Shown: positions 17,099 through 24,451 of the stretch, one piece after another
How positions within the stretch are numbered: the stretch's first letter is position 1
Layout: every line of letters begins with the position of its first letter
NCBI GenBank assembly: GCA_018824205.1
Contig: JAHJGX010000167.1
Span: 1-41,120, forward strand
DNA: 41,120 nt
From: a bacterium
GTDB taxonomy: Bacteria; Fidelibacterota; UBA2242
Reading direction: 5' to 3'
The notes under the pieces: generated by a model
The model's input: only the letters and a program-made list of their open reading frames with translations
What the model was told of the DNA's origin: nothing
Database searches by the model: none
Translations under genes and position numbers: made by a program

Positions 17099-18306
17099 TG
17101 ACTTTTATGAAAAATCTAATTCCTTCCTTTCGTTTACAAATCTTCATCATTTTTATAATTCTGCTTTTTATTTCTGTAATGTTCACGCGTACATTTTTTA
17201 TCCGAAGTAATGACGAATTCCTGCAGCGCCTTGCCGAACAGAAAACAATGGAAAGTATTGAATCTCTTTACTCCGATTTTGCCGGTTTAATACCGACGAA
17301 TCAATCCCAAAAATTCAACCGTGACGTTGAATCGCTGATGCTAAGCCAGAAAGCAGTCGATCTGTCCGTCGATATTTATCGGCAACAAATCGATGCCTAT
17401 TCACGGTATATATTTATCTTTATCCTGCTGTCGGTATTAATTGTGTTTGTATTGTCGATTAGCCTGATCACTCGTCCGCTGCGTCGTCTGCAGGCGGCCA
17501 CCCAGGCCCTGAGGTCAGGGGAGAAAAACATTCAGATAAAGGAAAACCGCTTTTCACCGATAAATGATCTGATTGTATCCTTCAATTCAATGGTCCGTGA
17601 ACTGGATCGGCAACGTCGGACCGCGATTGAGGCCGAAAAGCAGTTGGTCTGGAAGGAAGTTGCCCGGATTATGGCCCATGAGATAAAAAATCCTCTGACC
17701 CCGATCAAATTGAGTGTCGAGCGCCTGGAAATGAGAGCGGGCTCCAACACCAAAATTAATACCGGTCTTTTACACGAGAGTCTCGGCATTATCAAAGAAG
17801 AGGTCAATAACCTGCAAACCCTGGTTGATCGCTTCCGGGAATTTGCATCACTACCCGAGGCCCGGCCGGAACTTTATAAAATCGATGTCCAGTTGAATGA
17901 AATAGTCGGCGCTTACCGGCCCGAACATAACATTGTTTTAAAAATCGATTCCAGCCTTTCTTCGCTTTATGCCGATAAAGTTCAGATAAAACAGGTCGTC
18001 GTCAATCTGATTCAAAATGCCATTCAGTCTTCTGATAGCGCCGATCTTCAAATAAATATTGACCTCAAGTCTGACGATGACAATGTGATACTGGAAATTA
18101 TTGATAATGGTCCAGGAATTGCTTCTGAGCACCTGGAAAAAATATTTGAACCTTATTTTACAACCCGACGAAAGGGCACCGGCCTTGGTCTCCCGATTGT
18201 TAGACGTATTATCGAAAATCACGGTGGAATAATACTAATAAACAGCATAATTGATCAGGGCACAACGGTCACCATTACATTACCAATCATAGAAAATGAA
18301 AGATAA
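17098..18306 (+). CDS. NtrY-like membrane sensor histidine kinase
   Basis: About 402 residues from ATG 17098, which overlaps the preceding stop. Upstream in-frame codons extend into the previous gene and are not needed. Two transmembrane helices (about residues 13-30 and 102-123) flank a small periplasmic loop of about 70 residues. They are followed by a HAMP linker (RPLRRLQAATQALRSG) and the dimerisation domain with phospho-acceptor H194 in MAHEIKNPLTPIKLSVERL, the wording of the NtrY subfamily. The ATPase domain has VVNLIQNAI (N box), IDNGPGIAS (G1) and GTGLGLPIVRRI (G2). It presumably phosphorylates the response regulator encoded 3 bases downstream. The signal is unknown; the two PDZ proteins and the DUF4390-like protein suggest an envelope signal. 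Confidence 0.88.
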   Translation: MTFMKNLIPSFRLQIFIIFIILLFISVMFTRTFFIRSNDEFLQRLAEQKTMESIESLYSDFAGLIPTNQSQKFNRDVESLMLSQKAVDLSVDIYRQQIDAYSRYIFIFILLSVLIVFVLSISLITRPLRRLQAATQALRSGEKNIQIKENRFSPINDLIVSFNSMVRELDRQRRTAIEAEKQLVWKEVARIMAHEIKNPLTPIKLSVERLEMRAGSNTKINTGLLHESLGIIKEEVNNLQTLVDRFREFASLPEARPELYKIDVQLNEIVGAYRPEHNIVLKIDSSLSSLYADKVQIKQVVVNLIQNAIQSSDSADLQINIDLKSDDDNVILEIIDNGPGIASEHLEKIFEPYFTTRRKGTGLGLPIVRRIIENHGGIILINSIIDQGTTVTITLPIIENER

Positions 18307-18309
18307 AAA

Positions 18310-19677
18310 ATGCATATACTGATTATTGATGACGAAAAAAATATTCGGCAAGCTCTTTCCGGCATATTAACCGACGAGGGCCACACGGTAAGCCTGGCCG
18401 AAACTGGGGAAGAGGGGCTGTTGCGACTGGGAGAATCACTCGTCGACCTTGTATTTCTGGATGTAAAATTACCAAAAATGAGCGGAATCGATGTATTAAA
18501 GCAAACGAGGAACGATTGGCCGTCGGTGGATGTGCTGATGATTTCTGGTGACAGCGATATAAACACCGCCGTCAACGCCGTCAAGATGGGCGCCCACGAT
18601 TTCATGGAAAAGCCGCTTTCACTGCCCAAAATCCTGATTGCCGTTCAAAACATCAGCGAAAAAAGGAAATTGGTTCAAAAGTGCATTATTGGTGACGAGA
18701 ATATTGATTTTCGTTATCGGATAATTGGCCACTCGTCACAAATCAATACTATTCGGGAGATGATCCGCCGTGTTGCCAAAACCGACGCAAAGGTCCTGAT
18801 TACCGGAGAAAGCGGCACCGGTAAAGAGCTGGTCGCCTATGCTATTCATAAAATGAGTCTTCGATCAGACAATCCGTTTATCACTTTTAACAGTGCAGCG
18901 ATTCCCAATGAACTTGTTGAAAGCGAACTGTTTGGGCACGAAAAAGGCGCCTTTACCGGCGCGGACCGGCAAAAACCCGGAAAACTGGAAGGTGCTAATC
19001 ACGGAACTATCTTTTTGGACGAAATCGGCGACATGAATATCAATGCTCAGTCGAAAATTCTACGGGTTCTGGAAGAGGGAAAATTCGAGCGCGTCGGCGG
19101 TAACAGGACAATTGACATCGACGTACGGGTTCTGGCCGCCACCAATCGCAACATAGAAGAAATGATTAAAACCGGAAGCTTTCGCGAAGATCTGTATTAC
19201 CGGCTGAATGTTGTGCCCTTTTTTTTACCACCACTTAGAGAACGACCTGGCGATATACCCGTGCTGCTCGACCATTATCTACAAGCCTTTTCTAACGAGC
19301 TCACAACCGCCAAAAAACATTTTTCTGGTGCCGCACAGGACATATTGAAAAACTATCATTTCCCGGGAAATATCCGCGAACTGAAGAACCTTGTTGAGCG
19401 ATTGTATATATTATCGGATAAAGATGAGATTGATGAAAACGATATCCGGCAAAACCTGGCCTTTCAGAAATCTACGGGGCAGAACATCCTGAAAAACATT
19501 CTGCATGAAGACTCATATAGCGACGCCAAGCGGTCATTTGAAACCTATTATTTTACTGAGAAACTAAAACTGACCGGCTGGAACATCAGCCGCCTGGCAA
19601 ACGAAATCGGCGTGCTTCAGCCGAATTTATCACGAAAATTAAAAATCCTGGGGATCCGCACTCCGGGAGACAATTAA
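18310..19677 (+). CDS. NtrC/NtrX-type sigma-54-dependent response regulator
   Basis: 455 residues with three domains. The receiver (residues 1-120) has acidic D7-D8, phospho-acceptor D51 and K101. The sigma-54 interaction AAA+ domain (about 130-370) has Walker A GESGTGKE, the GAFTGA loop that contacts sigma-54 intact, Walker B TIFLDEIGDM and the R-finger region LRERPGDIP. A Fis-type helix-turn-helix lies at the C-terminus (WNISRLANEIGVLQPNLSRKL). It activates RpoN promoters once phosphorylated, presumably by the kinase 3 bases upstream. The sigma-54-like element before the PDZ operon is the obvious local candidate target. True NtrX is one possibility; a separate envelope regulator is another. 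Confidence 0.92.
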   Translation: MHILIIDDEKNIRQALSGILTDEGHTVSLAETGEEGLLRLGESLVDLVFLDVKLPKMSGIDVLKQTRNDWPSVDVLMISGDSDINTAVNAVKMGAHDFMEKPLSLPKILIAVQNISEKRKLVQKCIIGDENIDFRYRIIGHSSQINTIREMIRRVAKTDAKVLITGESGTGKELVAYAIHKMSLRSDNPFITFNSAAIPNELVESELFGHEKGAFTGADRQKPGKLEGANHGTIFLDEIGDMNINAQSKILRVLEEGKFERVGGNRTIDIDVRVLAATNRNIEEMIKTGSFREDLYYRLNVVPFFLPPLRERPGDIPVLLDHYLQAFSNELTTAKKHFSGAAQDILKNYHFPGNIRELKNLVERLYILSDKDEIDENDIRQNLAFQKSTGQNILKNILHEDSYSDAKRSFETYYFTEKLKLTGWNISRLANEIGVLQPNLSRKLKILGIRTPGDN

Positions 19678-19695
19678 CAGACAGTTGATCGTCAA

Positions 19696-20769
19696 TTACA
19701 GAAGCGTGTTCTCGATCTTTCCTGAATAGTTTTTGGATTCAAATGCGCCTATTTCTTTTGCAATGCGTCCGCAGACATCATCCCGGTGGGATTTTGCCGC
19801 CAGTTTGATCGCATTGGTAATTGCCTTGGCCTTTGATCTTCCGTGGGCCTTGATCACGATTTCTTTAAAGCCCAGCAACGGCGCACCGCCATATTCCGAG
19901 TAGTCCGTAGAACTTTTCAGCTGCTTAATACCACTGGATAACGCAATCAGGCCCAGCCGCCAGAGAAACCGGTGTTTAAATGCATAGCGCCCCAAATGTG
20001 AGGCCATTTCGGCAATGCCTTCCATCGTTTTCGTCACGATGTTCCCGACATATCCCTCTGTTACTACAACGTCGGAAAGTCCCAGCATGACTTCGTTGCC
20101 CTCGATATTCCCAATAAAATTCACTTCCGGTAATTCCTCCAGAATTTTATAAACACTCGACAACAACTCTCCGCCTTTATATGATTCTTTGCCAATATTT
20201 AGCAACGATACCGTGGGATCTTGAATGCCTTTTATATCGGAAGCATATATTTTCCCCATTAGGGCAAACTGGACCATATCTTCCACGGAACAGTGAATGT
20301 TTGCGCCAACATCCAGAAGCAATGCAAAGTGATCCCGGCGTTTCTGGGCGTTTCTGGTTGGATAAACTGTCGCAATGGCGGTTTTGCGCACCCCGACTAT
20401 TCTAGGAATATTCAAGGATGATGAAAGAACATAAGCACCCGTATTTCCGGCAGATACGACTCCGTGCGCCCGTCCTTCGGCACACAGCTTGGCGGCAATT
20501 ATCATGGACGCATTTGGCTTTCTCCGGACGGCTTCGCGCGGCACGTCCTCCGATGTAATAACTTCGTTTGTGTGGACAATTTCGATCTGGTCTGAATTAT
20601 AGGGTTCTTTACATAAAATGGATTTTATTTGGGTTTCGTCCCCGACGAGAATGACCTTTCCCGGTGATTCAATGCTTGCGATTGCCGCACCTTTTACAAT
20701 TTCATCCGGGGCATTATCGCCCCCCATTGCATCAACTGCTATAACCGTATTTTTCTCTATTTCAGTCAT
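19696..20769 (-). CDS. plsX: Phosphate acyltransferase PlsX
   Basis: 357 residues. Converts acyl-ACP and phosphate to acyl-phosphate, the acyl donor for PlsY in phospholipid synthesis; it is a peripheral membrane enzyme. The N-terminal VIAVDAMGGDNAPDEIVKG is diagnostic, and EDVPREAVRRKPNAS, VVSAGNTGAYV and the late GGAPLLGFKEIVIKAHG motifs are present. The usual rpmF-plsX-fabH neighbourhood is absent. queG lies 41 bases upstream on the same strand and may share its transcript. Convergent with the response regulator, with 18 bases between the stops. Confidence 0.96.
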   Translation of the reverse strand: MTEIEKNTVIAVDAMGGDNAPDEIVKGAAIASIESPGKVILVGDETQIKSILCKEPYNSDQIEIVHTNEVITSEDVPREAVRRKPNASMIIAAKLCAEGRAHGVVSAGNTGAYVLSSSLNIPRIVGVRKTAIATVYPTRNAQKRRDHFALLLDVGANIHCSVEDMVQFALMGKIYASDIKGIQDPTVSLLNIGKESYKGGELLSSVYKILEELPEVNFIGNIEGNEVMLGLSDVVVTEGYVGNIVTKTMEGIAEMASHLGRYAFKHRFLWRLGLIALSSGIKQLKSSTDYSEYGGAPLLGFKEIVIKAHGRSKAKAITNAIKLAAKSHRDDVCGRIAKEIGAFESKNYSGKIENTLL

Positions 20770-20810
20770 GTTTACACTACCTCTTTTTCAAAATCTATGC
20801 ATTTTTTCGG

Positions 20811-21725
20811 CTATTGTAAAGCGGTGTTCATATTTCGCTGCATTCTTTTAAATTTTAAACGCTCAATCGCCGTATTCTTAAAAACCATGGTAAATTTATC
20901 TATATTCCCAGTATTACCCAACTCAATATATTTTTGGATTTGATTTTTTCGGTCCATATACCTGGAATCGGGTGTTAATTTTGACCATTTTCGATTCCAC
21001 GGACAGACTTCCTGGCAGACATCACATCCATACACCCATTTATCTAAACGGGCCCTTTCCGCATCGGAAAAATTACCCTTTTTTTCAATCGTCATGTAAG
21101 AAATACACCGGTTGGAGTCTATAAGGCCTGGTTCGATAATCGCCCCGGCGGGACATTGGTCGATACAGAACATACACGACCCACATCTATTAATTGCCAC
21201 GCCAGACGGTTGAATATCAATAGATAAAAGCAACATTCCGATAAAACAGTATGATCCGATTCCTGTACCAATAAACATTCCGCTTTTACCGATCCAGCCC
21301 AGACTCGCCTGCTCGGCGTAGGCTTTTTCCAAAAACGGGCCGGTGTCTACATATATTTTCCCATTGATTTTGCCGTCAATGTTTTTGAGCCCCAATAAAA
21401 CGGAGCTCATTTTCTCTTCGAGCACACTATGATAATCCTGTCCCATCACATATCGGGAAATTTTAATCCCGTTTTTTGCTGATATCGGATCGCTGAAGTA
21501 ATTATCTAGCAACACCAGTATTGATTTTACCCAAGGGAATCTTTTCTGGATATCCAGGCGATCGTCTCTGGTTCTTTTCATCCACTCCATTTCGGCATGA
21601 TATCCACTTGTCAACCATTTATTGAAATGACGGATATATTTTTCATCCAGAGACGGCTCGGAGATTCCACCGGCTGATAATTTACTGGTAGTTACGACGT
21701 CCTTAAATTGACCAAATGTGATCAT
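20811..21725 (-). CDS. queG: Epoxyqueuosine reductase QueG
   Basis: About 304 residues. Carries out the last step of queuosine synthesis in tRNA, reduction of epoxyqueuosine, using cobalamin and two [4Fe-4S] clusters. The ferredoxin-like part has CGSCMFCIDQCP and then CDVCQEVCPW, giving two four-cysteine sets. Upstream, the family motifs YGMGKDYH-like (YVMGQDYHS) and DTGPFLEKAYAEQASLGWIGKSG are present. The family is usually 310-380 residues, so this is a compact form. An in-frame TTG at 21731 would add two residues; ATG 21725 is preferred. plsX follows on the same strand after 41 bases. Confidence 0.94.
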   Translation of the reverse strand: MITFGQFKDVVTTSKLSAGGISEPSLDEKYIRHFNKWLTSGYHAEMEWMKRTRDDRLDIQKRFPWVKSILVLLDNYFSDPISAKNGIKISRYVMGQDYHSVLEEKMSSVLLGLKNIDGKINGKIYVDTGPFLEKAYAEQASLGWIGKSGMFIGTGIGSYCFIGMLLLSIDIQPSGVAINRCGSCMFCIDQCPAGAIIEPGLIDSNRCISYMTIEKKGNFSDAERARLDKWVYGCDVCQEVCPWNRKWSKLTPDSRYMDRKNQIQKYIELGNTGNIDKFTMVFKNTAIERLKFKRMQRNMNTALQ

Positions 21726-21780
21726 TGTCAAATATACAAACCATTTCCCGCCAACAAAACCGGTTTAATGAATATTCAGT

Positions 21781-21810
21781 TTGTATACAAGCGGATAAAA
21801 GACGTATATT
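21781..21810 (+). promoter_or_regulatory. Candidate sigma-70-type promoter of the arsenate reductase gene
   Basis: TTGTAT at 21781-21786, an 18-base spacer, then TATATT at 21805-21810, ending 22 bases before ATG 21833. The -35 box sits in one arm (GTTTGTATA, 21779-21787) of a 9-bp inverted repeat whose other arm (TATACAAAC, 21733-21741) lies just upstream of queG. The repeat could be an operator shared by the divergent genes, or chance. Confidence 0.4.
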
Positions 21811-21832
21811 TCAACTTGGAAAGGATCAATGA

Positions 21833-22351
21833 ATGGGCAGCTTAAGCGATTTATTTAAAAATGAAGTAGACAAGATAAAGCAGACAGATCCCGAACCGGT
21901 TGATGACGCAATTGAAATTGACAAACCCGCCGATGGGAAAAAACGGGTTTTGTTCATCTGTACCGGAAATTCTGTCCGCAGCCAAATGGCCGAAGCCCTG
22001 CTGAAATCACTTGGTTCAGACAAGTTTGAGGTTTACAGCGCTGGTATAACACCCGCCGGGGTTCACCGCCTGACCAAACAGGTTATGGGCGAGGTTGGTA
22101 TTTCAATGGACGGCCATCATAGCCAGCATGTCAGTGAATATGAAACCACATTGTTTGATTATGTCATTCCGCTGTGTGAGGTTGCGGCCCTCAGCTGCCC
22201 GGAATTTCCCGGCGAGCATCAACGAATTAACTGGTACATTGATGATCCGATCCGGGTCCTTGGGGGCGACGAACGTAAGCTTACGGCATTTCGGATCACC
22301 CGAAACATTCTCAAGAAAAAAGTCTTGGCATTTATACAAGAAGCAGCATAA
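21833..22351 (+). CDS. arsC: Arsenate reductase of the low-molecular-weight phosphatase (thioredoxin-coupled) type
   Basis: 172 residues. The phosphatase loop is C43-TGNSV-R49-S. The two further redox cysteines of thioredoxin-linked ArsC are present with the right spacing, C115 and C122 in LCEVAALSCPEFPG, and the acid loop reads DDP (137-139). This triple-cysteine relay reduces arsenate to arsenite; ordinary LMW tyrosine phosphatases lack the second and third cysteines. Unlike typical family members (about 135-140 residues) it has about 34 extra charged N-terminal residues. No arsR, acr3 or arsB is adjacent. GGAAAGGA precedes the ATG, and the gene ends in a strong terminator. A role in another phosphatase reaction cannot be excluded. 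Confidence 0.82.
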   Translation: MGSLSDLFKNEVDKIKQTDPEPVDDAIEIDKPADGKKRVLFICTGNSVRSQMAEALLKSLGSDKFEVYSAGITPAGVHRLTKQVMGEVGISMDGHHSQHVSEYETTLFDYVIPLCEVAALSCPEFPGEHQRINWYIDDPIRVLGGDERKLTAFRITRNILKKKVLAFIQEAA

Positions 22352-22379
22352 AAAAAAAGCCCCATTCGGGGCTTTTTTT
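22350..22379. terminator. Strong bidirectional intrinsic terminator
   Basis: A-run, GCCCC, loop ATTC, GGGGC, T-run. The stem can extend into A-T pairs to 12 bp (22352-22363 with 22368-22379). It lies between the convergent arsenate reductase (+) and P-loop protein (-) genes and can end transcripts from both sides. Confidence 0.92.
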
Positions 22380-22396
22380 ACATTTACCGAATAGCC

Positions 22397-23122
22397 CTAT
22401 CTGTTCTTTATTTTCCACAATTTGCCAAACAGCTCTTCCAGCGCATTTCCCAGATTTTCATCACGGGCGGTGGTAATGTCCGCTTCATTTTCCAGCACAA
22501 CATACGGAACCTTATGGCCTTTTATATTGATAAATTCCGGATCGCTTCCTTTGAATTCTTCCCAGTCTACCTTCCCATACAAGCGTTCCAGTTTCCAGTC
22601 CGGCAGCCCGTGCTCCAGAATGCTGTCCGGCCGATCAGGATTAAAGCGTTTTTTATTTTTTCTTAAGGATTCATTATAGGAAACGTCAATATAAAATATT
22701 GCGGCTTTCTTTAAAATATCATCCGACAGGTGTGGGTATGCATTAATATAACCACCGTGCTCTGTACCGCGTGAAAATTCGATCAGAGATGTGTGCTCCT
22801 CGTGATAATCATTAATGTCGCGGAGGCGTTTACTGTAATCCATGGAGATTCTTTCAATCAACAGATGCCACTGATACTCATGCAGGAACAATCCGTCTTT
22901 GGTGGACTGTAGTCTGGGTTTTTTCAAAACCTTCTCCAGGATGGCATCATCTTCAAACCAAGCCCATAGAATCGGAAAATCGTCGGTTTCATCCATCTGG
23001 CCAATATGAAACCGCTGAATTCGTTCATCCAGGGGTGTCTTTTTTAAATAATCGATCACCTCGGATTTTCCCGAAGCAGGTCGGCCATTAAGAATGATAA
23101 TATCAAAAATTGCATTTTGCAT
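22397..23122 (-). CDS. Uncharacterised P-loop nucleotide-binding (kinase-like) protein
   Basis: 241 residues. Residues 8-22 (DIIILNGRPASGKSE) form a Walker A loop after a beta strand, as in small-molecule or nucleoside kinases. A second strand ending IFYIDVSYNESLRKNKKR resembles the Walker B/LID arginine region of such kinases. There is no signal peptide or membrane segment. I do not recognise the family or substrate. The gene starts 20 bases after the transporter gene upstream ends, so the two are very likely one operon; a kinase that traps an imported or handled compound is a possible reading. The start is the only ATG with the full P-loop strand. Ends in the shared terminator. Confidence 0.65.
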   Translation of the reverse strand: MQNAIFDIIILNGRPASGKSEVIDYLKKTPLDERIQRFHIGQMDETDDFPILWAWFEDDAILEKVLKKPRLQSTKDGLFLHEYQWHLLIERISMDYSKRLRDINDYHEEHTSLIEFSRGTEHGGYINAYPHLSDDILKKAAIFYIDVSYNESLRKNKKRFNPDRPDSILEHGLPDWKLERLYGKVDWEEFKGSDPEFINIKGHKVPYVVLENEADITTARDENLGNALEELFGKLWKIKNR

Positions 23123-23142
23123 ATCTTTCCCATGTCCTTGGG

Positions 23143-24177
23143 TTAAATTTTTGCTTGTTTTCGTATTACCAGAGCCGGCGGAATAGTTAAAAACAAGATT
23201 GAAAGAATGATCAGTCCGGCTCCGATTAATTGGCTTGTCGCTGGTGCGCTAACCCCTGGGAACAGGGCTAGTAAAAAGGAAGCGATGACACCGGCAATAA
23301 CACTGGAAGAACGATTAACCGGAATGCAATAAGTATTCTCGCTTTTATCCAGAAAAATTAGTGTGCCGAAAACGCCGGTTCCCTGGGATAAAACACCGAT
23401 TAATATCAATGCCCATAAATACGGTTGGGTCCAATGAAATGAAAAACCCATCCGGACAGATTCGGTTATTCCATCGATTTTAAAAACAGCCAGAAGAATT
23501 AAAATTATGACAAACATCGGAGTTGCAGTCATCTGCTCTTCGACAAAATATTTTTTGTTGGCGGTCGCATTTTCAGATTTTGCTAATCTACTCATGAATT
23601 GAAACCGAATAAAATAACTTGCCAGATAAATTGATATCACAACTCCAGCTAGAAATGGGACGTTATAACCGGATGTGTCGATAAGGCTGGTCAGCAGTGC
23701 ACATAGGGCAAAAACCATCCCCGCAAATGCAAACCACCGTACTTTCCTTTTCGTGATTTTATCAATGATCGGCCCGATAATGAGTACGCCGCCGCGCATT
23801 AAAACCATCGCAAAAACAATATTCAACCCGTCAAACGTGTAGGCCAGGGTAGTTGTGCCAATAATTAGAGACGTACAGACGCCCGATAAAAATGTCCATT
23901 TTGTCGGATGCGGCAGATTAAGGCCAAAAATTTTTGTGTGGGTTGCATATTTCCACCAGTCTAATGATGATATCACAATAATCATTGCCAATGTCGTCGC
24001 CAAGGCCGCAACCGGTAGGATTGAAAAACCGGCCAGGCCGCTTCCGTTCAATGAAGGCAGAAGCCCCTTGCTCATTACTTTTGTCATGAAGCTATAGGGG
24101 GCATAGCAGGCAAAATAGCCGAAGGCGAACCCCCAAATACTAAACCTTGGTGCTTTTTCTTCGGGACTGTTCGTCAA
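23143..24177 (-). CDS. Ten-helix membrane transporter, drug/metabolite-like, substrate unknown
   Basis: 344 residues with about ten hydrophobic segments arranged as two similar halves, as in the drug/metabolite transporter (EamA-like) superfamily. Glycine-rich helices include FGYFACYAPYSFMTKVM near the N-terminus and VLMRGGVLIIGPIIDKIT in the middle. A charged loop with KSENATANKKYFVEEQM separates the halves. The family is a guess from topology. It is transcribed with the P-loop protein (20-base gap). The gene points away from the TGS/uridine-kinase-like gene across a 274-base region that must hold its promoter. Confidence 0.6.
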   Translation of the reverse strand: MTNSPEEKAPRFSIWGFAFGYFACYAPYSFMTKVMSKGLLPSLNGSGLAGFSILPVAALATTLAMIIVISSLDWWKYATHTKIFGLNLPHPTKWTFLSGVCTSLIIGTTTLAYTFDGLNIVFAMVLMRGGVLIIGPIIDKITKRKVRWFAFAGMVFALCALLTSLIDTSGYNVPFLAGVVISIYLASYFIRFQFMSRLAKSENATANKKYFVEEQMTATPMFVIILILLAVFKIDGITESVRMGFSFHWTQPYLWALILIGVLSQGTGVFGTLIFLDKSENTYCIPVNRSSSVIAGVIASFLLALFPGVSAPATSQLIGAGLIILSILFLTIPPALVIRKQAKI

Positions 24178-24451
24178 TTGATACCTCTCTTCATTAATAA
24201 AGTGGAGAGCATTTTAAACTATTTTAATTGTAATTTCAAGTAGAAGTTAATATCCGTAAACTTATTGTTTCCATGGCTCACCTCTTTCTTTTTGTTCTTT
24301 CCTCTGGTGGGCCATTTTTTATGCTTCCACAAGAAATTACATGCTCCGTAATATACCCTTGGGTTTTGACTCAACTATGTATTCTGAGGTTTATACAATT
24401 ATTTTTAAGGATAATCTTTTTTTTTACATCTTTTCTTAATATCTTGGCGCC
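24178..24451. other. Divergent intergenic region with a hairpin followed by a T-run
   Basis: 274 bases between divergent start codons, unusually pyrimidine-rich on the + strand in its right half. ATGGCTCACC at 24273-24282 can pair with GGTGGGCCAT at 24306-24315 (one G-T pair) around a 23-base loop, and six T follow (24315-24320). This looks like a terminator or attenuator reading rightward, upstream of the TGS/uridine-kinase gene. A weak promoter (TTGACT at 24366, TATACA at 24392, spacer 20) lies between it and that gene. No convincing gene. Confidence 0.4.
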
